Shown here: one piece after another, positions 49,139 through 57,794 of the stretch
Position numbering within the stretch: position 1 is the first letter of the stretch
Layout: the number at the start of each line of letters is the position of its first letter
From: JAWVYT01 sp046483065
GTDB lineage: Bacteria > Gemmatimonadota > Gemmatimonadetes > Longimicrobiales > RSA9
Assembly: GCA_046483065.1 (NCBI GenBank)
Contig: JAWODW010000103.1
Coordinates: forward strand, 1-64,000
Direction: 5' to 3'
DNA length: 64,000 bases
The notes under the pieces: model-generated
Database searches by the model: none
The model's input: only the letters and a program-made list of their open reading frames with translations
What the model was told of the DNA's origin: nothing
Translations under genes and position numbers: made by a program

Positions 49139-49948
49139 CTACAGCCCGTCCAGCGCCTCTCGCAACCCCGCTACGAACACCGCTGCGCTGTCGACGCCAC
49201 CTTCCAGGATGGCTTCGATCAACGCACTGCCCACCACCACACCGTCGGCGATCCGACCCACGGCCGCGGCCTGGTCGGGCGAGCTGATCCCGAACCCGAC
49301 GACGACGGGTATCGACGCGGCGGCCGCCAGCTCCCCGACCTCCTCCTCGAGCTCCGCCCGCAGCTCGGCGCGGCCACCGGTCACGCCCGTGCGCGAGATA
49401 TAGTAGAGGAAGCCCTGGGCCCGGGCGGCGATCTCCCGGGCGCGGGCCGGGGGCGTGGTGGGAGCGATGAGGCGGACCAGCGCCGGCGGCGCGTCCTCGA
49501 ACTTCGCCTCCAGCTCGGGGTCCTCGCCCAGTGGGAGGTCGGTGAGCAGGACGCCGTCGGCACCTGCTTCATGGGCGGCCTCCAGGAACGCGTCGACCCC
49601 GTACCGGAACACCGGGTTCAGGTACGTGAAGACGACGACGGGCGTGGCGGGGTCGTCGCGCCGGAACGCTCGCAACGCGTCCAGCGTGCTCGCCAGCGAT
49701 GCGCCGCCCTCCAGCGAGACCTGGGAGCTGTCCTGGATGGTCGGCCCGTCGGCCAGGGGGTCGCTGAACGGGACGCCCAGCTCGATGACGTCGGCGCCGA
49801 CCCGGGCGATGGCGGCCATCAGCGACGGGGTGTCCGCTGCCCTCGGGAACCCGGCCGTCAGGTACGGGACCAGGAGCCGCCCGCCACCTTCCAGACGCTC
49901 GGTCAGGCGCCGGGCCAGCCGGCTGTCAGACAAAATAGGCACCGACAT
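49139..49948 (-). CDS. trpA: Tryptophan synthase alpha subunit
   Basis: This 269-residue TIM barrel has LLVPYLTAGFP, the catalytic Glu in ADVIELGVPFSDPLADGPTIQ with the catalytic Asp equivalent in TDLPLGED, RTGVTG and VVVGFGISSPDQ. It cleaves indole-glycerol phosphate to indole for TrpB. The first codons overlap the HD-GYP gene 3' end by 23 bp, so it is co-transcribed, but trpA is separated from trpB by two unrelated genes. Confidence 0.97.
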   Translation of the reverse strand: MSVPILSDSRLARRLTERLEGGGRLLVPYLTAGFPRAADTPSLMAAIARVGADVIELGVPFSDPLADGPTIQDSSQVSLEGGASLASTLDALRAFRRDDPATPVVVFTYLNPVFRYGVDAFLEAAHEAGADGVLLTDLPLGEDPELEAKFEDAPPALVRLIAPTTPPARAREIAARAQGFLYYISRTGVTGGRAELRAELEEEVGELAAAASIPVVVGFGISSPDQAAAVGRIADGVVVGSALIEAILEGGVDSAAVFVAGLREALDGL

Positions 49949-51368
49949 CGATCCCGTACTTCTCCGGCCTCGTGGTCTTGATGATCCGCGGCGGCGGCAT
50001 ACCGTCCTCCAGGGCCTCGGCGCCCAGGTTCACCGTGACGGGCTCCGACAACGGTATCCCGTTGGCATCGTAGATGATCTTCACCACCGGCTGGTGCATC
50101 TTGGCCGGGTCCGGGTTCGGCGCCGTCACCACGGCCATCTCGTGGGTGTCCAGGATCGCGAGCGTGCCCACCGGGAAGATCCCGGTGACGTTGATGAGCG
50201 CCTTCACCAGGAGCGGGTCGTAGCCCCGCCTCTCGTTGTCACGCATCTCCTTGAGCGCTTCCTCGGGCCGCCACGGCACCGACTGGTACGAGCGGTTCGA
50301 GGTCGCGGCATCGAAGCCGTCGGCCACGGCGATGATCCGGCTGAAGAGCGTCGGCCGGCGAGGCCGCTTGTTCTGCGGATAGCCCGTGAGGTCGATCTTC
50401 ATATGGTGCTCGTACGCCATGAGCATCGCCCGGAACGGCACCTCGCTGAACCCGTGCATGTTGAAGAGCGCCAGCAGCCCCTCGGTGGTGTGCTGCTGCA
50501 TCTGCTTGAACTCCTCGTCCGTGAGGCCGCTCGGCTTGTTCGTGATCTCCTCATCGATCCGCATCTTCCCGATGTCATGGAACAGACCGCCCAGCCCCAG
50601 CTCATAGAGCTGGAGCTTGGTCAGGCCGAGCTTCTGACCCAACACCACCGCGAAGATGCAGACGTTCACGGAGTGGGTGAACGTATAGTCGTCGTAGTCC
50701 CGGAGCGCCGTCATCCCCATGATCGACGTCTCGTTGTTGAGGACCTGGTCCACGATGGACTGAACGGCGCGCTTCACCCGCCGGGCGTTCACCGACTTCC
50801 CGAGGCGGGTGTCGCCCAGCACGTTCTTGGCGACCTCCACCGTCTGGAAATACGCCCGCTTCGCCCGCTCCTTCGACTGGCTGTCATCTTCGTCCAGCGC
50901 CGCGCTCTCCCGCTCGGGGCCGACCTCGATATGCTCGACCGGTGTGGCCCGCAGCCGCTCCACGAAATCCTGGAACGGCTTCTCAGGGGTCGGTTTCTGC
51001 AGCAGCAGTGTGAGGAACGGCGGCCACTCGTGGCGTTCCAGACCCCCCTGGATCAGGACCGTCCCGATGCCATGCTTGTCCAGAGAGTTCGAGAGCATGG
51101 AGAAGGCGGCGTAGGTGGACAGGTCGAGACGGATCCTGACCTCGTTGATGAAGATGAAGTCGCCCACCAACCCCATCTCCACCTCGCCCTCCCGGTCCAC
51201 CACCACCTTCGCGGCCTCATGCAGATCGTCCAACGCCTTCTGGACCGTCTGGTTCTCCAGCGGGAAGAGCTTCAGCCCCTGGAGGGCCGCATAGAGGGTC
51301 GAAAGCAGCTTCTGCCCCTGCTTCTGGAGCACCGCCGTGGAATCGACGTTCACCGTCTGGGAGCTCAT
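49926..51368 (-). CDS. HD-GYP domain phosphohydrolase
   Basis: The protein has 480 residues. An N-terminal helical region (about 1-200; GQKLLSTLYAALQGLKLFPLENQ) is followed by an HD-GYP domain (about 230-400) with THSVNVCIFA, LHDIGKM (written GGLFHDIGKMRI), YEHHMKIDLTGYP and AVADGFDAATSNR. HD-GYP proteins hydrolyse cyclic di-GMP. ATG 51368 overlaps the HEAT gene stop (ATGA) and has GGGAGG upstream. The N-terminal part resembles the same region of the HEAT neighbour, suggesting a common scaffold. Confidence 0.9.
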   Translation of the reverse strand: MSSQTVNVDSTAVLQKQGQKLLSTLYAALQGLKLFPLENQTVQKALDDLHEAAKVVVDREGEVEMGLVGDFIFINEVRIRLDLSTYAAFSMLSNSLDKHGIGTVLIQGGLERHEWPPFLTLLLQKPTPEKPFQDFVERLRATPVEHIEVGPERESAALDEDDSQSKERAKRAYFQTVEVAKNVLGDTRLGKSVNARRVKRAVQSIVDQVLNNETSIMGMTALRDYDDYTFTHSVNVCIFAVVLGQKLGLTKLQLYELGLGGLFHDIGKMRIDEEITNKPSGLTDEEFKQMQQHTTEGLLALFNMHGFSEVPFRAMLMAYEHHMKIDLTGYPQNKRPRRPTLFSRIIAVADGFDAATSNRSYQSVPWRPEEALKEMRDNERRGYDPLLVKALINVTGIFPVGTLAILDTHEMAVVTAPNPDPAKMHQPVVKIIYDANGIPLSEPVTVNLGAEALEDGMPPPRIIKTTRPEKYGIDVGAYFV

Positions 51369-53101
51369 GATGGGACCTCCCCATGTTCGTGCCTCAGCGC
51401 CCGAACGACCGCATTCTTCACCACCGGGTCCTCGTCGTCGCGGGCCTTCTCCAGCGCCCCGTCCGCTTCCGCTGTGCCCGCCTGACCGAGCCCGAGCGCT
51501 GCGCACGCCCGCATCTCCGTCGGATTCCGCCGGCCGAGGAACCCCTTCGAGTTCAGGATCTCGTCCAGCTCCCCCACCGCGGCGTTTCCGCCGATGGCGC
51601 CGTACGCCTCGAAGAACGCCATCTTCTCCGTCAGGTCGGCGTCCCGGATCCGTTTGCTGTGCACGTGCTTCCGGAGCACGTCCCGGGCGGAGGCGAAGCG
51701 CACCGCGCCGAGCGCCTTCACCGCCTCGATCCGGACCTCCCGGTCGTCGTCATCCAGGGCGATAGTCAGCGCCTGGAGCGCCGGCGTGAGACGTATGGAC
51801 ACCAACGAGCGGACCACCGCCATCCGGACCTCCCGGTCCCGGTGGCCCAGCGCTTCCTCGAGTCCATCCACCGCCTGGGCCAGACCGACGCGGCCGGCGA
51901 CCCGGGCCGCGCCCGCCACCACTGCCGGCTCATCCGACCGCAGCAGCTCATTCACCTCGTCCGGGTAGCGCGTGGCCAGCCCGTCGATGGCCGAGCCCAG
52001 TCGCTTGGCGACCCCCGTGGTCTCCGACATCTCGGCGAACCGGATCAGGATCGGCATGGCGTCCGCCCGGAGCCGGGCGAAGAAGAGGTTGACGTCGTCG
52101 TCGTCCGGACTCACGGCGCCGTCCTCCAGCGCCTGGACGAACTGCTCCAAAACCTCCGGATCGCTCAACCGCTCGAACAGCTTCTCCACGCGCGCCCCGA
52201 GTGTGCTGTCGAACACATCCCCGTCCCCGTTGGCCATGTTGTCCAGCTCGTCCAGGACCCGGGCCGCCTCCTTCAGGTCGCCGCTGCTCAGCAGCAGCGG
52301 CACGAGCTGGTCCAGGATGTCCAGGATCTCGGCCTGCCGCTCCCGGTACTCCGGCTCCTCGAGCCGGTCGAAGAGCGCGTTCAGCACGTCCTTCCGGACG
52401 TCGCGCTCCATCTCGATCTCGACCTCCGTCTGCAGCGAGGCCATCTCGTTCTGGTCGAGGAAGTAGAGCGTTTCATCGAAGTCCTCCCGGCTCACCCCCT
52501 GGGCGGTGAGGGCGCCCGTGGCCCCGACGACCGTCTCGCCCTCGGCCTCCTCCTCACCCGCGGACGTCAACTCGCCGCTCAGGCCGCTCGCCAGCGGCGT
52601 GGTCTCCTCCCGCCCTTCTTCCGGGATGCGCACGCCGTCCATGAGGAGATCGACGTAGCCGTACTGGAGCGAGGCGAAATCCTCCTCCCAGAGCACGCTG
52701 ATCAGATCGTCGGCATCGTCCTCGCGTCGGATCGCCCGGTTCACCGCGTTCAGGAACGGGCCCACCTCCTCCTCGAACCCCGGCAGCAGCGTCAGGCTCC
52801 GGATCCCGTCCTTGTAGAACGCGAAGGCCAGGTTGTCGCGCCCCTTTCCCAGGGCGAAGGTCTTGCCCTCGTACCGGAACCCCTGCTCCGTGACCACGAG
52901 CTCCAGGGAGTGCCACTGCGTCCACAAGTGCTCCAACGCCTCGCGCAGCTCTTTCTGGAACCGCTGGAAGACCGGGTTGTTCTCGCGGTACATGACGAAC
53001 GCCCGGAGCGTCTTGCCCATGGTCGACATGAGGGCCTCGACCTCCGCCACGGGGATGGCGGGCGGCTCCTGCTCCGGTGTGACCTGTGTCGAGTCTGTCA
53101 C
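51365..53101 (-). CDS. HEAT-repeat protein linked to the HD-GYP gene
   Basis: This 578-residue, acidic, almost wholly helical protein has an N-terminal segment (about 20-150; LMSTMGKTLRAFVMYRENNPVF, FRYEGKTF) that looks like the N-terminal region of the downstream HD-GYP protein. An acidic linker (about 165-200) is followed by C-terminal HEAT repeats (about 390-570; units such as DREVRMAVVRSLVSI, DDDREVRIEAVKALGAVRF and DPVVKNAVVRALR). It starts at GTG 28 bp after the trpB stop. Probably an assembly or sensing scaffold; the role is inferred. Confidence 0.85.
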   Translation of the reverse strand: MTDSTQVTPEQEPPAIPVAEVEALMSTMGKTLRAFVMYRENNPVFQRFQKELREALEHLWTQWHSLELVVTEQGFRYEGKTFALGKGRDNLAFAFYKDGIRSLTLLPGFEEEVGPFLNAVNRAIRREDDADDLISVLWEEDFASLQYGYVDLLMDGVRIPEEGREETTPLASGLSGELTSAGEEEAEGETVVGATGALTAQGVSREDFDETLYFLDQNEMASLQTEVEIEMERDVRKDVLNALFDRLEEPEYRERQAEILDILDQLVPLLLSSGDLKEAARVLDELDNMANGDGDVFDSTLGARVEKLFERLSDPEVLEQFVQALEDGAVSPDDDDVNLFFARLRADAMPILIRFAEMSETTGVAKRLGSAIDGLATRYPDEVNELLRSDEPAVVAGAARVAGRVGLAQAVDGLEEALGHRDREVRMAVVRSLVSIRLTPALQALTIALDDDDREVRIEAVKALGAVRFASARDVLRKHVHSKRIRDADLTEKMAFFEAYGAIGGNAAVGELDEILNSKGFLGRRNPTEMRACAALGLGQAGTAEADGALEKARDDEDPVVKNAVVRALRHEHGEVPS

Positions 53102-53129
53102 CGTCCCCCACTTCCTTCCTGTGAGTGCG

Positions 53130-54332
53130 CTATCCCTCGAGCTCCGCCACCTGAGCCACATCCTTGTCGCCCCGGCCGCTCAAAGAGATCACCACCGGCC
53201 CGTCGGCACCGAGCGCCTCGCCCGCCGCCAGCACATGGGCCACCGCGTGCGCCGTCTCCAGCGCCGGGATGATCCCCTCCAGCCGTGCCAGCCGGTGGAA
53301 CCCGTCCAGCGCCGCCGCGTCATCCACCGCCACGTATTCGGCCCGACCCGTGTCCCGGAGCCACGAGTGCTCCGGGCCGACCCCCGGATAATCCAGTCCG
53401 GCCGATACCGAGTGGGCCGACGCCACCTGCCCACCATCATCCTGGAGCAGGTAGCTCAGCGAGCCGTGGAGCACGCCCGGCTGCCCGGCCCCCAGCGACG
53501 CCGAATGGCGACCGGAGGCCAACCCTTCACCGGCGGCCTCCACGCCGACCAGCCGAACCCGGGCGTCCGGTACGAACGCGTGAAATATGCCCATCGCGTT
53601 CGAGCCACCCCCGACGCATGCAACCACCGCACCGGGCAGCCGCCCGACGCGAGCTTGGACCTGCTCTCTCGTCTCTCGCCCGATGACGGACTGGAAGTCC
53701 CGGACCATGCGGGGGTACGGATCCGGTCCCACAACCGAGCCGATAATGTAATGCGTGTCACCGACATTCGTCACCCAATCCCGGATCGCCTCGTTCGTGG
53801 CGTCCTTCAGCGTGCCCGTCCCCGACGCCACCGGCCGGACCTCCGCGCCCAACAGCTCCATCCGCACCACGTTCAGGTGCTGCCGACGCATGTCCTCCTC
53901 CCCCATGTATACGACGCAGTCGAGCCCGAAAAGGGCACACACCGTGGCCGTGGCCACCCCGTGCTGACCCGCACCCGTCTCTGCAATGATGCGGGCTTTC
54001 CCCATCCGGCGGGCCAGCAGAACCTGGCCCAGCGTATTGTTGATCTTGTGGGCACCGGTGTGGTTCAGGTCCTCCCGCTTCAACCACACGTCACAGCCCG
54101 CGGCCTCGCTGAGCCGCGTAGCGTGATAGAGAGGGGTGGGGCGGCCCACGTAGTCCCGCCAGAGACCGTCGAGCTCCTCGTGGAACCCGTCGTCATCGAG
54201 GGTGACGTCGTACGCCTCCGTCAGCTCGTTTAGCGCCGCGATCAGCGTCTCGGGGACGTACCGACCCCCGTACTGACCGAAGCGTCCGCCCGTTTCCCCT
54301 GCGTCCACCGTTGCTCCTTCGTGTGCCTTCAT
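53130..54332 (-). CDS. trpB: Tryptophan synthase beta subunit
   Basis: This 400-residue PLP enzyme has the lysine in LNHTGAHKINN, the catalytic Glu in ETGAGQHG, the phosphate loop GGGSNAMG and YVGRPTPLYHA near the N-terminus. It joins indole and serine. It belongs to the TrpB1 type by length and motifs. ATG 54332 has GAGGACG upstream; the gene is 13 bp after trpF. Confidence 0.97.
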   Translation of the reverse strand: MKAHEGATVDAGETGGRFGQYGGRYVPETLIAALNELTEAYDVTLDDDGFHEELDGLWRDYVGRPTPLYHATRLSEAAGCDVWLKREDLNHTGAHKINNTLGQVLLARRMGKARIIAETGAGQHGVATATVCALFGLDCVVYMGEEDMRRQHLNVVRMELLGAEVRPVASGTGTLKDATNEAIRDWVTNVGDTHYIIGSVVGPDPYPRMVRDFQSVIGRETREQVQARVGRLPGAVVACVGGGSNAMGIFHAFVPDARVRLVGVEAAGEGLASGRHSASLGAGQPGVLHGSLSYLLQDDGGQVASAHSVSAGLDYPGVGPEHSWLRDTGRAEYVAVDDAAALDGFHRLARLEGIIPALETAHAVAHVLAAGEALGADGPVVISLSGRGDKDVAQVAELEG

Positions 54333-54345
54333 GCGTCCTCGCTCC

Positions 54346-55023
54346 TCATGAGGTATCCGCCTCGGACCCCCAGGTTCCAGCGCGCCGCGCCGCCGTGACG
54401 AATGACCGGACCCGCTCCGGGTCCTTCCGGCACGGCTCCCGCTCCACCCCGGAGCTCACATCCACCAGCGTGGGTCGGAACCGACGTACGGCAGCGGCCA
54501 CGTTGTCCGGATTCAACCCACCCCCCACGCCCAGCACCGTGCCCGGGGGAACCCGGCCCATGGCCGCCGCGATCTCGCCCCACGGGAACCGGGCGCCCAC
54601 GCCACCGTGACCCCGGTGGCTGCGACCCTCGATGAGCATCATGTCCGCCTCTGCGTACCGATCCGCCGCCGCCAGCAGCTCTTCGGCCCGCTCCGGCTTC
54701 ACCACCTTCCAGACCTCGAGCCCCTCCGCCGCCAGCACGGAGATCCGCTCCGGCGGCTCCCGTCCGTGGAGCTGAATGACGTCCAGCCCCAGCCGCTCCG
54801 CCTCGCGCAGGATCGTGGCGACCGATGCGTCCACGTAGACCCCCACCTTCCGGGCGCCCGCCGCCGCCTCGCAGATGGACCGGGCGACCCCCACCGGCCG
54901 CGTGCGGCGGCTGTCCGGCACCCGGATCACGCCCACGTGCGTGGCGCCCGCTTCCACCGCCATCGCCGCGTCCGCAGAGTCGCAGACCCCGCAGATCTTC
55001 ACGTCCGGAAGCCGCGGCGTCAC
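54346..55023 (-). CDS. trpF: Phosphoribosylanthranilate isomerase
   Basis: This 225-residue TIM barrel opens VKICGVCDSADA with the catalytic Cys, followed by GATHVGVIR, VIQLHG, and the phosphate-binding LGVGGGLNPDNV. The conserved general acid Asp appears in the MLIEG region only as Glu (usual reading LLDx), an unusual substitution worth noting. It starts at GTG overlapping trpC (GTGA). A second, larger protein fusion is not present. Confidence 0.93.
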   Translation of the reverse strand: MTPRLPDVKICGVCDSADAAMAVEAGATHVGVIRVPDSRRTRPVGVARSICEAAAGARKVGVYVDASVATILREAERLGLDVIQLHGREPPERISVLAAEGLEVWKVVKPERAEELLAAADRYAEADMMLIEGRSHRGHGGVGARFPWGEIAAAMGRVPPGTVLGVGGGLNPDNVAAAVRRFRPTLVDVSSGVEREPCRKDPERVRSFVTAARRAGTWGSEADTS

Positions 55024-55829
55024 GACGTCGTGCCCCTCGCCTCGCCCGTCCGCGGCCGATCGACCAGGCGAGCCACCGCCGCCATGGCGTCCGCCGACCG
55101 GACCAGCGACTCGCCCACCAGCACCGCGTCGACCCCCACAGCGCCCAGCCGGTCCACGTCCTCCGGCTCATGGATTCCGCTCTCACCCACCACCACCACG
55201 TCCGCCGGGACCCGGGGCGCCAGCGCCTCGGCCACTCCCAGGTCGGTCTCGAACGTCGTCAGGTCCCGGTTGTTGATACCGACCACCGGTGCCCCGACCT
55301 CCAGCGCCCGCTCCAGCTCCCCGGCGTCATGGGTCTCCACCAGCGCCGCCATCCCCAGCTCCACGGCCGCCGCCAGCAGCTCCGACAGCTCGTCACCCTC
55401 GAGGATCCGGACGATCAGCAGCACTGCGTCCGCACCCATGGCCCGGGCTTCATACACCTGGACCGGGTCGAGAATGAAGTCCTTTCGCAGCACCGGGACA
55501 TCCACCGCGCCCCGCGCCGATTCCAGGTCCTCCCGGCTCCCGCCGAAGTGCGCCTCGTCCGTCAGCACGCTGATGGCCGACGCGCCCCCGTGCGCATACA
55601 CCGAGGCCTGCCCCGCCGCGTTCAGCTCACGATTGATCCACCCCGCCGACGGCGATTTCCGCTTGATCTCCGCGATCACCGATACGGTCTCACCGCCCCG
55701 CAGCGCCGCCGCAAAGTCGCGGGTCGGCCCCGCCGCCTCCGCCTGCTTCCGCAGGGCGCCGGCCCACGGCGCCAGGCGGCCGACCTCCGCCCGCTTGCCT
55801 CGTACGATCTCATCCAGCACGCCTGTCAT
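55020..55829 (-). CDS. trpC: Indole-3-glycerol phosphate synthase
   Basis: This 269-residue TIM barrel has VIAEIKRKSPSAGWI with the catalytic Lys and Ser, ISVLTDEAHFGGS, VLRKDFILDP, GINNRDLTTF and VVVGESGI. It forms the indole ring. It is the first gene of the minus-strand trpC-trpF-trpB-HEAT-HDGYP-trpA operon and divergent from lexA, so the two promoters share 72 bp. Confidence 0.97.
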   Translation of the reverse strand: MTGVLDEIVRGKRAEVGRLAPWAGALRKQAEAAGPTRDFAAALRGGETVSVIAEIKRKSPSAGWINRELNAAGQASVYAHGGASAISVLTDEAHFGGSREDLESARGAVDVPVLRKDFILDPVQVYEARAMGADAVLLIVRILEGDELSELLAAAVELGMAALVETHDAGELERALEVGAPVVGINNRDLTTFETDLGVAEALAPRVPADVVVVGESGIHEPEDVDRLGAVGVDAVLVGESLVRSADAMAAVARLVDRPRTGEARGTTS

Positions 55830-55831
55830 CC

Positions 55832-55860
55832 TTGCGCTTCGGTCCCTGTTCGGGTACTAT
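55832..55860 (+). promoter_or_regulatory. lexA promoter with candidate SOS operator
   Basis: TTGCGC (55832-55837), 17 bp, TACTAT (55855-55860). The spacer contains CTTC-N7-GTTC (55837-55851), close to the direct GTTC-N7-GTTC operator described for alphaproteobacterial LexA, so autorepression is plausible. Gemmatimonadota LexA motifs are not known to me. Confidence 0.5.
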
Positions 55861-55901
55861 GCCTTCGGACTTTCTTCGGAGGCGACCCAGCGAGGATCAC
55901 C

Positions 55902-56525
55902 ATGACACTGCACACCAAAAAGCCGCTGACCAAGAAACAGAAGGAGATCCTCGACTTCATCGGGGACTTCCGGCAGGAAAACGGCTACGCACCCAGCTTC
56001 GAGGAGATCGCCGACCACTTCGGCTACGGATCTCTGGCCACCGTACACGAGCACCTCGAAAACTTGCAGACGAAGGGGTACATCCGAAAGGGGTACAACG
56101 AGAGTCGCTCCATCGAGGTGGTCCCGGCAGAGATCAAGGCGGTCGCGGCGCAGCTCCCGCTTCTGGGGAACGTGGCGGCGGGCGAGCCCATTGAAGCGAT
56201 CCAGGAGCAAGAGACCGTGTCGGTCCCGGAGGACATGCTGGGCCGCGGTGAGCATTATGTGCTGCGTGTGAACGGCGATTCGATGATCGAGGAGCAGATC
56301 CGGGACGGCGACTACCTGGTGGTCAAGCAGCGGCGCACGGCCGACAACGGCGAGATGGTGGTGGCGCTGGTGGACCAGGAGTCGGCTACCGTGAAGAAGT
56401 TCTACCGTGAAGGCAACCAGATCCGGCTCCAGCCGGCCAACGAGGCGATGGAGCCCATGTACTTCGGCGCGGATCGTGTCCTGGTGCAGGGGATCGTCGT
56501 CGGTGTGATCCGGAGGTACGCATGA
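55902..56525 (+). CDS. lexA: SOS repressor LexA
   Basis: This 207-residue repressor has a winged-helix N-terminus (about 1-65; LTKKQKEILDFIGDF, SFEEIADHFGYGSLATVHEHLENL), the cleavage site VAAGEP (Ala93-Gly94), nucleophile Ser127 in NGDSM and Lys165. It represses DNA-damage genes and cleaves itself with RecA filaments. The recognition helix (EEIADHFGYGSLATVHEH) differs from E. coli, so its operator may too. ATG 55902 has GAGG upstream. It is followed by a coupled 52-codon ORF. Confidence 0.95.
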   Translation: MTLHTKKPLTKKQKEILDFIGDFRQENGYAPSFEEIADHFGYGSLATVHEHLENLQTKGYIRKGYNESRSIEVVPAEIKAVAAQLPLLGNVAAGEPIEAIQEQETVSVPEDMLGRGEHYVLRVNGDSMIEEQIRDGDYLVVKQRRTADNGEMVVALVDQESATVKKFYREGNQIRLQPANEAMEPMYFGADRVLVQGIVVGVIRRYA

Positions 56526-56680
56526 AGCGCAATGACCGTCCGTTCCTGGTGGGGCGGAGGACGCAGAAGGGTACCACGGTGGTCCTGCTCCGCAGGTCCG
56601 ATCGTCCCGTCCTTGATCGCCCCGTGTTCCCGGGCCCGTGGACGCTCCGGGCCGTGGTCACCCCGAACCAGAAACGGTAG
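56522..56680 (+). CDS. Small basic protein translationally coupled to lexA
   Basis: A 52-codon ORF starts MKRNDRPFLVGRRTQKG and ends TLRAVVTPNQKR. Its ATG overlaps the lexA stop (ATGA) and is preceded by CCGGAGG at 5-base spacing, the strongest such site around. It encodes a basic, arginine-rich peptide with no membrane segment; no family recognised. Coupling and a real ribosome-binding site argue that it is a gene. It may assist or modulate LexA or act in the SOS response; that is inference. Confidence 0.6.
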   Translation: MKRNDRPFLVGRRTQKGTTVVLLRRSDRPVLDRPVFPGPWTLRAVVTPNQKR

Positions 56681-56691
56681 CAGCAGCGGCC

Positions 56692-57771
56692 TCAGCCCTC
56701 GGCCAGCACCCGTCGAGTGGCCGACCGGAGGCGCTCGAGGCCATCGAGGGCGGCCCCATCGGCCAGTGCGGCGTCGGCCTTCTGCACACCCTCTTCCAGC
56801 GACGCGACGGTCCCGCTGACGTAGACGGCCGCGCCTGCGTTCAACACCACGGCGGCTCGGGCCGCGTCGTGCCTCTCCCCTTCGAACACCTCCATGACCA
56901 CGCGCGCGTTGTGGCCCGGCTCTCCGCCGGCCAGGTCGTCGGCGCTGAGGCCGTCCCAACCGAAGTCGCCGGGCGTGACCTCGTAGCGCCGGACCGTCCC
57001 CGCGTCCAGCTCGGCGACGTGCGTGGTTCCCAGGGGGCTGAGCTCATCGAGACCCGGCTCGCCGAAGACCACCAGTGCCCGATGATGCCCGAGCTCGCGG
57101 AGCCCGTGAGCTACGAGGTCCAGGAGCGCCGGGTTGGTCACGCCCACCACCTGCCGGCGCGCCCCGGCCGGGTTCGTCAGTGGCCCGAGCAGGTTCATGA
57201 TGGTGGGGATCCCCAGCCCGCGCCGCACCGGCGCCACGTGGCGCATGGCCGGGTGCAGGAGCGGTGCGAACATGAAGACGATCCCGGCCTCCTCGAGGAC
57301 GGCGGCCATGGCCTCCGGCTCCAGCTCGATCTGCACCCCGAGTGCCTCCAGGATGTCGGCGCTGCCGCACCTGGAGGTGAACGAGCGGTTCCCGTGCTTC
57401 GCGATCCGCACGCCCATGCCCGCGGCGAGGATCGCGGCCGCCGTGGAGATATTGAAGGTGGTCAGTGCACCCCCACCCGTCCCGCACGTGTCCACCAGCG
57501 AGTCCGGGTCCGTGGCCTCCACCGGCAGCATGGCGTCCCGGAGGGCCCGAACTCCGCCCGCCACCTCCGAGGCCGCCTCGCCCTTGGTCCGCAGTCCCAC
57601 CAGCAGCCCCGCCACCTGGATCTGGGAGGCGCGCCCGCCCATGACGTGATTGAACGCGGCCCGGCTGTCCTCGCCCGAGAGGTCCGTGGGCGTGGAGATG
57701 CGGGCGATGAGCTCCTTGAGCGACGGGCCGATGTCGGCGTCCGCAATATCGGGATCGGGTCGGTGGGTCAT
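56692..57771 (-). CDS. trpD: Anthranilate phosphoribosyltransferase
   Basis: This 359-residue enzyme has DTCGTGGGALTTFNIST with the PRPP loop, AKHGNRSFTSRCGSADILEALG, FMFAPLLHPAM and RRGLGIPTIMNLLGPLTNP. It adds PRPP to anthranilate. It lies apart from trpCFB, convergent with the lexA small ORF, and has its own promoter at 57799-57827. Its upstream spacer is hairpin island 2. trpE and trpG are not in the window. Confidence 0.96.
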   Translation of the reverse strand: MTHRPDPDIADADIGPSLKELIARISTPTDLSGEDSRAAFNHVMGGRASQIQVAGLLVGLRTKGEAASEVAGGVRALRDAMLPVEATDPDSLVDTCGTGGGALTTFNISTAAAILAAGMGVRIAKHGNRSFTSRCGSADILEALGVQIELEPEAMAAVLEEAGIVFMFAPLLHPAMRHVAPVRRGLGIPTIMNLLGPLTNPAGARRQVVGVTNPALLDLVAHGLRELGHHRALVVFGEPGLDELSPLGTTHVAELDAGTVRRYEVTPGDFGWDGLSADDLAGGEPGHNARVVMEVFEGERHDAARAAVVLNAGAAVYVSGTVASLEEGVQKADAALADGAALDGLERLRSATRRVLAEG

Positions 57772-57794
57772 GGGCTCGGCTACGGTTGAGGAAT

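Noticed and set aside
48984..49403. Small arginine-rich protein in hairpin island 1
   Set aside because: Its residues are the translation of the hairpin repeats and it runs into trpA antisense.
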